NCBI GenBank assembly: GCA_037367355.1
Contig: CM074701.1
Coordinates: 1,550,001-1,614,000, forward strand
DNA: 64,000 bases
Reading direction: 5' to 3'
Origin: Neoscytalidium dimidiatum
Taxonomy: Eukaryota > Ascomycota > Dothideomycetes > Botryosphaeriales > Botryosphaeriaceae
A program made the translations under genes and the position numbers. Shown piece after piece: positions 43,272 through 55,370 of the stretch. The first letter of the stretch is position 1. Each line of letters starts with the position of its first letter. The notes below the pieces were generated by a model. The model searched no databases, was not told the origin of the DNA, and was given only the letters and a program-made list of their open reading frames with translations.

Positions 43272-46106
43272 ATGGCGTCACCGGCTCTGCAGGTTCCCAA
43301 TGGCTCCAACAACGCCACGCCGCGTCCGCAGATGAGCAGCTCGCACTCAACGCCCTCGGTCGTCATGAACGGCCACTTTGCCTCCGTCGGCGACAATGCC
43401 ACGGCCGAGCAGTACGAGCATGGCTGTCAGGTCATAGACGAGAACAAGGAGTTCAAGTACGCCCGCCGACCTTGCTTTTACCACCTCCGTACTGACCTGT
43501 CCATAGCCAGAGTCTCTCCAACTATCTGGCCATCGAGAAGGTCACTCCTGCCGGCTTCAACTACCATTTGATATCCGTCTTCGGCTCTCAGAGCACCGGC
43601 AAATCGACCCTACTCAACCACCTGTTCAAGACGTCCTTTGGTGTTATGTCTGAGAACGAGCGCCGCCAGACAACCAAAGGTATTTGGATGTCCAAGAACA
43701 AGCGTCAGAACCAGGGCGAGAAATCCATGGCCGACAACATTCTTGTGATGGACGTTGAGGGAACCGATGGCCGCGAAAGGGGCGAGGATCAGGATTTCGA
43801 GCGGAAGAGTGCCCTGTTCGCGCTGGCGACCAGCGAGGTTTTGATCGTCAACATTTGGGAGCACCAAGTCGGCTTATACCAGGGTGCCAATATGGGTCTG
43901 CTGAAGACAGTCTTCGAGGTCAACCTGCAGCTCTTTGTTAAGGACAGCAAGTACGTGGCGAGTCTCATGCTATGTACGATTTGTGTAGCTAACGGAACAT
44001 TTGTAGGACCACGCCCCGTTCCCTTCTTTTCTTCGTGATCCGCGACCACATCGGCAACACCCCCTTGGCAAACCTTAAAAATACTCTCCTGCAAGATATG
44101 GAACGCATCTGGTCCACTCTCTCCAAACCCAAAGGCCTCGAGAATTCGAAGATCCAGGATTATTTCGATTTTGCATTCGCCGCGCTGCCGCATAAGATTC
44201 TCCAACCGGAGCGGTTCGTCGAGGAAGTTGAGAAGCTCAGCACACGCTTTCGGGATGGTTACAAGGACCCAAAGACGGCCGGATTATTGGACGAGGAGAG
44301 CCAGCCTGTCTTCCTGCCGGAATACCACAGGCGCATTCCCGCTGATGGCTTCCCGACATATGCCGGCGGTATCTGGGAATCGATTGTAAACAACAAAGAT
44401 CTGGATTTGCCCACCCAGCAGGAATTGCTCGCCCAGTTCCGGTGCGACGAAATTGCCCGCGAAGTGCTAGTTGCATTCGATGAGAAGATCATACCATTGG
44501 AGGACAAACAAGTCGAAGGCGTCCGTGCGGGAAAGCCCGTTGTGCTGCCTAACTTGGGTGCCGTCATGAACGATGCTCGCACCAGTGTCCTCAAAGATTT
44601 CGAGACGAACGCCTCGCGATATCACAAGGGTGTCTATGCCCGCAAGTCAAAGGAACTTGCTGGCAAGATTGATACTCGTCTCAAGGCTCTATTCTCTGGT
44701 CAACTGAGTGCTGCTCATAAGTCTGGTGTCAATGACTTCTCGGAAGCTGTCAGTGCAGCGGTGAAGTCGGGACAGAAGAAAGGAATCAACTATGATTTCG
44801 CAGAGATTGTGGTGACGGAGAAGAAGAAGGCTCTATCCAAATTCGAAGAGCAAGCAAAGGCTGTCGTGGTGGAAGGGGCACCGTGGAGCGATTACGGTCA
44901 AGAGTTCAACCTATACAAGAAGGATCTCGATGATGTGTCAGCACGCCTGCGGAAAGAGGAGATGCGCAGACTTGCCACTCGCGTGGAGCGCTGGGTGCGC
45001 TCCCGTCTCAACGAATCCGTGGGTTTAGAGTTCAACAAGCTGGGGTCAGGTCGCGGTGGCTCTGGCGCACCTGCAGAAGGCGAGAAGCACACTACAGCAA
45101 CTGAAAAAGAACTTTGGGACAGAATATGGGAGGTTTTCACAGAGACTGTTTCTCAGGCAGAGAAACGGTTCACGGATCGTGCAGCCAGCTTCGACGCATC
45201 CCCAGATGAGATCGAGGTGGGTTTGTGGCGACTAAGACGTAAGAGCTGGGGCTGCCTGCGAGCCAAATTGGACGAGGAGATGATGGAAGGCAATCTACTG
45301 CTAAAGCTCCGCGAAAACTTTGAGGATAAGTTCCGTTATGATGATACCGGCGTTCCTCGCATATGGCGCCCGACCGACGATATCGAAGGGATCTATACCC
45401 GCGCTCGCGAGTCTACACTGACACTCATTCCTCTGCTCAGCCGTTTCCGTCTTTCGGCTACATCAGCGCCACCGCCACTGGATGCGTGGATCGGTTCGGC
45501 TCCCGCCACGGTCACTCCGGCCGATGAAGAGGATCTAACGCCCATTGGTGGCGTTGATGAGGAGGAGGGTAAAAGTCTCGAAGAGGAGATGACGGTTCTT
45601 AGCGACGCGAAGCAGGCAGACCTTAGCGTCCGTTTCAAGAAGACGGCCGATGGTGTGTACGTAGAGGCGAAACGCGGTGCAATCGGTGGCATCACTCAAG
45701 TGCCACTATACTTCTATGGACTACTACTCGCACTTGGCTGGAACGAGATCTGGGCCGGTAAGTCGTATTGCCCCGTCTTTCAGTACGATATACTTATATT
45801 GGCGTAGTTCTGCGCAATCCGGTCTACTTCATCTTCATGATTTTCCTCGCCGTGGCCGCGTACGTAACCTATACGCTCAACCTATGGGGCCCAATGTTAC
45901 GGATGAGCAATGCTGCGTCACAGCAGGCCCTTGAGATGTTCAAGGAGCGCCTGCGTGAGTTCCTTGAGAACAATGAGGCGGGCCGCCAGGCGATCGGGAT
46001 GGCTAGTCGTTCCAACACGACCGAGAGCATCGGACTGGACAGGCTCGACTCACAGGGCAAGAAGGCTGCGGCTGGTGCTGAGGACGAGGATGTGGATGAC
46101 ATATAG
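43272..46106 (+). CDS. SEY1: Sey1/atlastin-type dynamin-like GTPase
   Basis: Exons 43272-43456, 43507-43950, 44007-45757 and 45808-46106 join in phase, giving about 892 aa. Sey1 is an ER-membrane GTPase that drives homotypic ER fusion and forms the tubular network, related to plant RHD3 and animal atlastin. The GTPase domain shows the P-loop [13 protein letters not shown] (near residue 80), the switch-2 region [17 protein letters not shown] and the guanine-specificity RD in [12 protein letters not shown] long helical-bundle region follows, then two closely spaced membrane segments near the C-terminus ([19 protein letters not shown] and [18 protein letters not shown]), with an acidic tail ending DVDDI. 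The fourth intron splits the two membrane segments. Length and order are normal for the family. Confidence 0.96.
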
Positions 46107-47006
46107 CATGTCAGACTGGCAGGTCAGGAGGCGGTGTATTTGGATGGCTTGGAAAGTGCAACTTCAGAGTGTTTGGAGGGGACCCTGTCCTTGACCACTA
46201 CTGCTGGCAGGAAAAATAGAGATGCAGGCAGTGGCGGCGGCAAATCCTTTTGTCCTAAATTACCCTGCTCACCTTGTTCATAGCGAGAATGTATTTTTTT
46301 TTTTTTTACACGGTCGTGTTCACAGGTGTGGCAGCAGCAAGTGAAGGTGCACAATAATGCTAAATCACTTATGCGGACGTGAATTTCAGCAATTGATTCG
46401 GACACCTCATATCCGGACGACTGCTTTCACTACCCATGAGATTGGCATGACCGTGATGATACGAATGCCATCCCCTCCGTGGCACGACACGTACGTTCCA
46501 ACAGCGATTTTCTGTAGTAGTCTAAGCGAAGCACTTTGCAGCCATGGTAAAGGCCCAGCTTGCAGCCTTGTGGCATTAGGGTGTACAACAAATGCAGATG
46601 TCGAAAAGCGTTGAGAGAGATGGAGATATGTAGCACCGATGGTAAGGAACAGAACGTCACGGGGGCTTCCCCTAGCCTGCTCCAGCTTCGGCGCCCAGCG
46701 AATCGTCGTCTCGGACAAATAGCAGAGGAGGTTCTGGTCGAGATGGATGTCCAGAAGCTCCCACAATAAGAGTTGTCCTCGAAATGAGTTGAAGAGAAAA
46801 AGAAGAAGTGCGGGCGAGCGCTGGGAGAAAAGCTTTTGTAAGCGACGCCCGGACGCCAATCAGAGGCAGCGCGATGCGGGTAGGTCAGAAAGCGCGCTAA
46901 ACCGCAAAAGACGTCAATGCGGTGCCGACTGCCTCCAGCGTGAACCACGCCTCCAACACCACCGCCATCCCAATCTCCACCACCCATCCCCTCTCCGCTC
47001 CACCAA
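46107..47006. other. Intergenic between SEY1 and the complex I gene
   Basis: About 900 bp with a long T tract at about 46295-46308. It holds the SEY1 3' untranslated region and the promoter of the next gene. Minus-strand frames here look like chance. Confidence 0.5.
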
Positions 47007-49494
47007 ATGCTGCGGCCACAGCTCCTCCGGTCGGCCAGGCGGCCCCATCGCCTGGCTGCCACCAATGCCCGCCGTAACTTTGCCGCCTCCTCCCAGCGGA
47101 GGGCCGATGTCGAGCTCACCATCGGTGCGTCCCACACCCGCCCGCCCAGCTTCGTAAGCCGTGCTGATTGACTTTCCAGATGGCAAGAAGGTCTCGATAG
47201 AAGGTAAGCCCTGCCCTGCCGCCCCATTGCCCTGCTCCGGACTGTCCTAACCAAGCCACGCACAGCTGGCTCCTCGCTCATCCAGGCCTGCGAAAAGGCC
47301 GGCTCGACCGTCCCGCGCTACTGCTACCACGAGAAGCTCATGATCGCCGGAAACTGCCGTATGTGTCTTGTCGAAGTCGAGCGCGCCCCTAAGCCTGTTG
47401 CCTCGTGTGCCTGGCCCGTCCAGCCCGGCATGGTCGTCAAGACCGATTCCCCTCTCGTACACAAGGCTCGCGAGGGTGTGATGGAATTCCTGCTCGCCAA
47501 TCACCCGCTCGACTGCCCTATTTGCGACCAAGGCGGCGAGTGCGACTTGCAGGATCAGTCGATGAGATACGGTGCGGACAGAGGGCGCTTCCACGAGCTT
47601 GGTGGCAAGCGTGCGGTTGAGGACAAGAACATTGGCCCATTGATCAAGGTACGCGCCTGACGACATCGAGACGCCCATGCACCGGCAACGCAGAGCTACT
47701 GACACGGTGCAGACTTCGATGAACAGGTGTATCCACTGCACCAGGTGTGTCCGTTTTGCCAATGACGTCGCGGGTGCTCCGGAATTTGGTTCCACAGGTC
47801 GCGGCAACGACATGCAGATCGGTACTTATATCGAGACCGCCCTGGATTCGGAAATGTCTGGAAACGTCATCGATCTGTGCCCCGTCGGTGCCCTGACGTC
47901 GAAGCCGTATGCCTTCAAAGCTCGTCCTTGGGAACTGTACCACGCCGAATCCATCGATGTCCTGGATGGTCTTGGTTCCAATATACGTGTCGACTCTAGG
48001 GGTCTGCAAGTTTTGAGGATTCTTCCGAGGTTGAATGACGACGTTAATGAGGAATGGATCAACGACAAGTCCCGTTTCGCATGCGATGCCCTAAGCACCC
48101 AAAGATTGACCATCCCACTTATCCGGCGCGATGACCAATTTCAGCCTGCTACTTGGGAGCAGGCGCTCGTGGAAATCGGCAACGCGTACCAGAAGCTCGC
48201 GCCCAAGGGCAACGAATTCAAGGCTGTGGCTGGAGCGCTGGTCGAGACTGAGACTATGGTGGCAATGAAGGATCTGGCTAACAAGCTTGGCTCGGAGAAT
48301 CTGGCTTTGGACACCAAGAATGGTAGCGAGCCGGCTCCTCATGGTGTTGATATCCGTTCGAACTACACGTTCAACTCTAAGATTTACGGTGTCGAGGAGG
48401 CCGATTACATTCTCTTGGTCGGTACCAACCCCAGGCACGAGGCTGCTGTTCTGAACGCCCGTATCAGGAAGCACTGGCTCCGCTCTGACTTGGAGATCGG
48501 CCTTGTTGGTGAAGACTTTGAGAGCACTTTCGAGTATGAGAAGCTCGGCGAGACTGCTGCGGACCTGAAGTTGGCTCTGTCTGGTCCTTTCGGTGAGAAG
48601 CTTGCTCAGGCGAAGAAGCCCATGATCATTGTGGGCAGTGGCGCTGTTGAGCACGCCGATGCCAAATCCATCCTTGAGACTGTCGGTAGCTTTGTCGAGA
48701 AGCACAAGTCCAACTTCCTCACTTCTGAATGGAACGGGTACAACATTCTCCAACGCGAAGCCTCGCGCGCAGGCGCGTACGAAGTCGGCTTCAGCGTTCC
48801 CTCACCCGAAGTCTCCAAGACGGAGGCCAAATTTATCTGGCTGCTCGGTGCCGATGAGATCAACGAGGCGGACATTCCTAAGGGCGCTTTCGTCGTCTAC
48901 CAGGGCCACCACGGCGATAAGGGCGCCCAGCTTGCTGATGTTGTGCTCCCTGGTGCCGCTTACACTGAGAGTGCAGGCACATACGTCAACACAGAGGGCC
49001 GTGTCCAGCAGACTCGTGTTGCCACTGCTCTGCTCGGTGCTGCAAGGCACGACTGGAAGATCATTCGTGCTGCTAGCGAGTATCTTGGAACTCCTCTGCC
49101 TTACGATGATGTAGAGGCCCTTCGCGACCGTATGGAGGAGATATCTCCTGCTCTCAGGAGATACGACGTCGTCGAGAAGACTGGCCTAGCTGAACTCAGC
49201 AAGGTTCAGCTCGTCGATCAGAACAAGGGTGCTCCCGTTAGTGGAGCTCCTCTGAAGAAGCCCATTGAGAACTTCTTCTTCACCGATGCTATCTCGAGGA
49301 AGTAAGTGCAACTCAGCCATTCCTACTTATTAAAAATCTGCTAACAGACGATCCCACATAGTTCGCCAACCATGGCTCGCTGCTCGGCAGCGAAGGCTGC
49401 CAAGGACCCGCACACCAACTTCCTGGCACCAGGAGAGCCCTATCCCCAGGTCGAGTACGGCCCGCCCGGTCAGCAATCGGCTGCGGCGGCATGA
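47007..49494 (+). CDS. nuo78: NADH:ubiquinone oxidoreductase 75-78 kDa subunit (complex I)
   Basis: Five exons are inferred: 47007-47124, 47180-47203 (24 nt), 47266-47648, 47713-49301 and 49362-49494, giving about 748 aa. The product is the largest peripheral-arm subunit of mitochondrial complex I (NDUFS1/NuoG) and carries three iron-sulphur clusters in the electron path from FMN. The N-terminus is a presequence ([20 protein letters not shown]). Cluster ligands are visible: the 2Fe-2S site in [15 protein letters not shown], the His/Cys 4Fe-4S site in [14 protein letters not shown], and a further 4Fe-4S site in CIHCTRC with [10 protein letters not shown]. The molybdopterin-oxidoreductase-like part starts near residue 250. 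The end, [11 protein letters not shown], comes from the short last exon. The gene is expected to be co-expressed with other respiratory genes. Confidence 0.96.
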
Positions 49495-50623
49495 GTGTAG
49501 AGTATCGGGCGAAAAAGAAAGAAATACATTCATAGGGGGGAGCAAGGTAGAACCATACTGGTGGTCCTTTTTTCGAGATGGCTCTTGTTTGTTAGCGGCG
49601 TTTTTTCAAGCTATGTACATACTGGACAAATATTCCCTTTCCCTTTTCCTTCAGCGCTCCTAGTCCAACATGTACACTTGGGAAGTATTTGTCCAGTTGA
49701 CGAAAGCGTCTGTAGGAACAGCTGTATCGTGTCCAGATCCGAAACAGCGGGGATGGCGGTTGAAGGTGGCAAGTAGGAGGTCGTGACGTAAGGGATGGTG
49801 GCGGCATTTCGTTCGTGATTGGGTAGGAGCATCACGAGCGCGGGTAAGGATGAGCTCTGGTGTTTGTACGAGGGGGTACGAGGGAATACGAAGGATTGGG
49901 TAGAGTATACTAGAACGTAGGCGGCTTCAATCCAACGATGTCAAGACTGGTTCTCCTGTGCTGCTGCGGTATTCGAAGTACTGCATCTGTAAGAAGACTA
50001 CCCATAGTGAGTTGACGTAGAAATCCGTGGCGTCAAGACTCAGGTATATTGCTTACGTTTCCATCTAGGCGACTGTTTATTCGTAAACATGGTGACTTAA
50101 CCGCTACAATGACTAATTTACACCAACACATAAATATAAGAGAGGAAATCTTGCTACGATTGTCTGGTTCCACTATTACGTCTTGCTTTATTTTTCCCGT
50201 ACTATATCTTATTTCGTGAAGCCGGCGGATGCCTGCAGAACGTAAATTTATCGCTAATTACACAAGTCTGGGAATATTTGCAGTTGAGGTCCGCAATTTG
50301 ATGGGGAAAAAGGGGTTCCTGAGGAATCTTCTCACTCGCACATAAAGAAACTACAAGCTGGCATAGGCTGCAAACCCTGAGTTATCTATCGGGGATTTCT
50401 GGCGCACTGGTTGTGAAGGGGAAAAGGGAAGCTCTCGATATTACTACCAACACACCGAGGAGCAGTAAGGAAAGGCACCCGGTCTAGCATATCCTCCAGC
50501 TCTCCGAGCATGCATGAGAAACGCCAAATTTTCTTACATCAACCACCAAAAGGCCGAGATGCCCAAATAACCTGGACCGTCCCCATTCGCGTCTTGTCTC
50601 CAATGACTCTTTTTCTGGGCCCA
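49495..50623. other. Intergenic between convergent genes
   Basis: This 1.1-kb stretch lies between the stop of the complex I gene (+) and that of the SANT/WD40 gene (-). It is AT-rich between about 50040 and 50280. No feature beyond 3' untranslated sequence is apparent. Confidence 0.5.
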
Positions 50624-53600
50624 TCACAACGGCGACGGCGGTCTATCCTGCCACAATCTATGATAGTACTCCTCCAAGCACTCCTCGCCCTCCGAGGCCA
50701 AATAATCGTGGCGCCTTCTCTTGTCTCTCTCGCGCTCTGTCTCCTTCGTCGTCTTCCTCTCCCCTGGGCTGCTCCCACTGTCGCGCAGCGTAGATGACAG
50801 TAGCCTGTATCCCAAAACATCCGCGCGCCACGCCAAGCGGCACGACAGGCAAGAGATGCGTTCGCCACGCTCTCCGTCCGCGAGAATCTGCGCCACCCTT
50901 CCGCAGCGGAGGCAAGAGAAGCTGCAGCGCTCACAAAGGGGTTTATCGCGTCCGCTCCCATTCTCGCCTGCATTGTCGAGACCAGGCCGCGCTAGGCGGA
51001 CGCGGCACCCTGAGCACGTAAGCGCCGGAGAGACCATCCTGTTATTCTTCTGCTGACTGGATGGCGGGAGACCAAGCGCCCTGAGAGCGCCGGGGATGCG
51101 GTCGGCGGAGCGGCCTGAGTCGCCTACTTCCTCGGGCACAATCTTGCTCGACCCGGCCTCGTGGCAGGCTGGTATGTCGCACTGCCGGGTGGGCCGCCCG
51201 GAGAGCTTTCGTTGGAAGATGATCGTCGCTTTGCGGAGCTCGTTCGCGTCGTCTGCCTTATCCCAAGGGCCATCATAGTTTGACCCCTGTACAGCTTGGC
51301 GTATAGGCAGGCTACCCATAGGACGCAGAGTCATCCTATCGGTTTGAAGAAGGTGCCGTGCGGTGGCGATGCCGGATTCGTCGTCTTGAGCTTCTTCTTG
51401 TCCCTTATTATCCCTCATTTGGTCGTTCGATGGGACGTGTTCCTTGTCAGCGGCGATTAGATCAAAGGGGTCCATATCCTTGATTGACCGTCCAGACTGC
51501 CCAACTTCGAGGACATTAATTGTACCGTTGACTTCTCCAAGGAGGAGGCTATTGTGGTCCGGGCTGAAAGCGCCGGACATGACCCCCGAATTCAGCTGGA
51601 CGATATCCTTCACAAATACATCCTCAGGAGATCTGTAGGGATCCCATGCTTTGACTACACCATCTGACGAACCCGTGTATAATCGACGCCGATCGTGACC
51701 CCACGAGCAGAACCTAACGCCAGTATCCAGACGTTCTCTTGAGGCTGCGTCGCCATCCCCTAGTTCCATCAATGGCTCGTCATGCACTAGGGAGTAGAGG
51801 TGGTCTTCTGGAACGGGTTGACGAAGATCCCAGACGTATGTCTTGCCGTTGGTACATGCAGCAACGACGAGATTATCATCATGGGGACTGGAACGTGTTA
51901 GCACCGGCTGATGACTTTTTAAGACGTTAAACGAGCGTGACATATGAACTTACCAGAACAACACATCGTTCATGTCAAGAGCAGGGCAGTCTAGCTCCAT
52001 CGACATCCCATACTTCTCACGTGCTCGAGGGTCGTACATTTTAATGACCGAGCGTACGCCGCGATTAACTCCCACACCCGCGACACATCCCACCGCGAAA
52101 AGAGGTTGCTGCCAGCGGTTCGTATTCCAAGTCACATCTAAGACGTTACGCGTATCCGGAGAAATCGTCATCTGTACACCTGTTCGGACGTCCCAAAGAC
52201 AGGTCTCCCCATACGTCATGTCTTCCCTCGAGGTGGATGCAAACCCAGCTAACAAAAAGTCGCCAGACGGATCGAAGCGAAGGGCAGAAGGAAATATACC
52301 ATTCCCTGGTCGCTCCGCGGCCTTCCGTGAAGAGAAATTATGCATTACGGGGTTGATCGTCTCGTCCCATTCCTCGAGAAGCTCGTACGGATTGATTACC
52401 TTGACTGAGTTTTTCTTGGACCGCTGACAGCCAGTGGCTAGGAGACCCTGTGCGCTCACCGAAAGAAGATCGACCTTGGCTGTGTGACGGAGAGCAGGAT
52501 CAATCTTCTCAGGAACACCGTTGCCGGTGATGTCATACACTCGAACCATAGCGTCGTATCCAGCAGAGTACATCAGAGAACCATCAGGCGAGAAAGCGAC
52601 CATGGAAACTGTTTGGAAAAGACGCGGATCCTGCGTGACGTGCATTGACCAGCTTGAATTCACTCCCGACTCTGGCATCTCACGATGTGTGAAATGGTCC
52701 GCCAATTCATACAGCTTTCGGCTGGAAACGTCCCCAAAAAGTAGGTTATTGGGCCTGTTATACTGCATGCTGTCAGAGTCGACCAAACAGGCGGATCCTG
52801 CCGCGAATTGTATTCCGTCGGGGGCCCATGCAACAGTGTTCACGTCGCCTGAGGTGCCGGTGAAATTCAACGATGGTCCCATCGTCTTCAAAGCAGGCGT
52901 CTGAAGGTGGACAATACTTCTGTATTTCGAGTAGTCCTTCCGCGTGGTTCGCATGCCCAGCTCTCGGTTCCTTAGCACCGAATTAATGCCCGATTCTTGA
53001 TTTTGACTACCAAGGCGGAACAACTCTTTTGATAGACGTCGGTCAGCAGCATCTCGGAGAAAGGCCTCGATGCTTTCTTTCGTCCGCATGGGCAGGAAAC
53101 TTCGGGCATAACTTGCTATTTCGTGGATTTCGGGTTCTGTCATGCCGTCCAGGGCAGCTTCCCAGGTCATGTTGTCAAACTTCGAAGTGACCGCGTGTTC
53201 GAGAGACTTGACCTCTTCTTTGGTGAATGGTATATGGACCTCCGTCCCTTTCCAGTCGCCACTTTCATGCCACTCGCCCTCGTCAAACCCATTCCGAAGT
53301 GCCGCTCTTTGGTGATGAGACAGATAAGGTCTGTAAAAACGGAATCGCTTTCTCGCGTCAGGCAATCTTCTACTGCGTCTCTGACTCCTTATTTCCGTCC
53401 CGACGAGATCGACGTTGAGTGGGTTTCGATGTTGATCCAGAATCGCGACTTTCTCTGGCTCAGCCTCTATAACATCGTCTTCTATCGATTGTGCGTAGTG
53501 TTCTTTGGAATAGTAATTATTCGGTCTCTGGGCAGCACGCCGCTCTCGCTGAGATGCCACAGTGGTTCTTGCTGTAGACGATAGTTGGCCGATCACCATT

Positions 53601-54769
53601 GATTCAGCGTCAATCTCTACCTGCACAGGAAATCCTGGTGCCTGCGGCGCGGGACGTGCTAGAAGCTCCGCGTGCTTCATAGGCTGCAAGAGATACGCCC
53701 ACTTTGACTTCTGGAGGATCTTGATTGCTTTGCCCATATCGAAGCCATATTTCAGCCGGTTGCAGTATCTTGTATTTGCCGCACCCAGGGATCTTCCTGT
53801 CAAAAGCGGGGCGATATCCTTGAAGCTGAACCCAAGTCCATTCCTCAAATATACGATGAGACTATCCTCTTCCTCCGACCAAGGGGAGAACTTGACCGGT
53901 TTCGCAGAACTAGTATGACGGCCAGGAGACGACTCTCGCGGGCGCGGTAACGGGGTGGTACTTATCGGAAGCGGAGGAGCAATCGGAGCTGCAGGGATAG
54001 CCGAAAGCGCTGCTGGCTGAGTTGTCGGAGCTGGAACAGCAGCAGGAAATGTAGGTGGAGGTATGGGAAGAACTTGTGCAGTAGCTGAACGAGCTGGCGC
54101 CCGTGTTGGTAGAGGGATGGGGGTTTTGCGCACAGCAGCAGGACATTGAGGCTGCGAGCTGCCAACATGACGAGGCAAGGGTAGTCCATGAGGATAATCC
54201 TGGGGGACAACAAGGGCCTGTTGCATTGGCTTCTTATGTGGCGATGAATGGGAAATGGACGTTTGGGTCCCATTCTTGTGCACCGGTGCGGGTTTGACCG
54301 CAACAGAGTTGATGCCGGGCTGATGTGAAGTCGCCCGATCTTGTTCCTCGGTCAGCTCCGTCTTCTTAGTTGTGAAATTGTTTATAAACGAGCTACCCAG
54401 TCCTCTCAGCCGAGCTAGGGTGGAGCTTATGAAGGGCGTAGATGCTGTATGTTGGAAGTCTGTCGATTGCTGTCGTTCCTCGGAGAAAGGGTCATTGTCG
54501 CGGTGCGGAGCTTGTTGCTCATACGCCGGGGACGTACCATGACCATTCAAGCCGTTTCTCGTAGGTGGTGCTGGGCGCGGGTCGAAGCGGCCGAGGAGAA
54601 GTCTGCCGTCTTCAGATTCATGACCGGTATCGCCACCTGGAAGATGAGAGAGCTTGCGACGCTTGTGGGGCGACTGGCGGAAGGGTATCTGCGCGGGCGA
54701 GTCCGAGTGCTTGTCGCCTTTGCGTTTGGGCTCTGGTTCTGGGCTAGTTGTAAGATCAATGATCTCCAC
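50624..54769 (-). CDS. Large SANT/Myb + WD40 + zinc-ribbon protein, probably chromatin-associated
   Basis: Exons 54769-51954 and 51887-50624 join in phase across a 66-nt GTAAGT...CCAG intron, giving about 1359 aa. The N-terminus (MEIIDLTTSPEPEPKRK) has a SUMO-interaction-like core (IIDLT) and basic patches (SPHKRRKLSH). A SANT/Myb-type domain lies at about 290-337 (FSPWSEEEDSLIVYLRNGLG). From about residue 615 there is a beta-propeller: repeat-like strands include VNTVAWAPDGIQFAAGS, VSMVAFSPDGSLMYSAGYDA, SALRFDPSGDFLLAGF and FCSWGHDRRRLYTGSSDGVV. Near residues 1225-1285 four CxxC pairs occur (CSGC, CERC, CLRC, CLSC), suggesting zinc binding. A nuclear substrate receptor or chromatin adaptor fits; similarity to DCAF-type WD40 proteins of heterochromatin complexes (Neurospora DIM-9, fission yeast Raf1) is a hypothesis only. 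No known family is assigned with confidence. Confidence 0.82.
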
Positions 54770-55370
54770 CCTATATCAACGAAGTTGGCGGATTAGTAAG
54801 TGTGCGGAGATCTTGAGATTTGGTTGGGTTGTTCTGTACATGGTGGGCAGATGCCAGCGTTAGAATCAATCCTGGAGTGCACACTCGGTGACATGAACGT
54901 AAGCGCAAGCGCATGGCGAAGGCACCATTTGTTCCAGGTCTTGGAGACGTATGCGAAGTTGCAGGGTGACCGCCGGTATAGTGACGTACGAGTGAAGGAA
55001 AGGTGGCCAAGATCAGAAAGTTGTTGGTTGGGTCGCGAAGACGCGCGGAGACGCGATGTGCGGGAGGCGGGAGGGCCCCGCGCATGTGGAGCTTATGTAC
55101 AGCCACTTTACATTGTGGCGCATGAGCTGCGCACAACCACCACACCAGATATTTTACGGTTCGCGAAAGAGAAGCTGAATACAGGCGTCTAAATTTGAGC
55201 AAGGGCAGTGGGGATATGCCCACAAATACAACGGAATAGCAATTGTAGCTAACAGTATCTGATTACGCCTGCCGAGAATACCGCATCCTCTTGCCAGCCA
55301 TCTCCAAATTGTAGCCGCCGACTACGGTTGGGATATCGTCAAAAACAAAGGAAACCTATACAGTCAGACT
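54770..55370. other. Intergenic between SANT/WD40 gene and PEX16
   Basis: About 600 bp between two minus-strand genes, holding the promoter of the SANT/WD40 gene and the PEX16 3' end. A 130-codon plus-strand frame here has no recognisable sequence. Confidence 0.5.

Noticed and set aside
47247..47813. 188-codon frame antisense to the complex I gene
   Set aside because: It is the codon-biased shadow of a well-supported gene and spans that gene's introns.
48091..48753. 220-codon frame antisense to the complex I gene
   Set aside because: It is a mirror of strongly biased coding sequence on the other strand, with no independent support.
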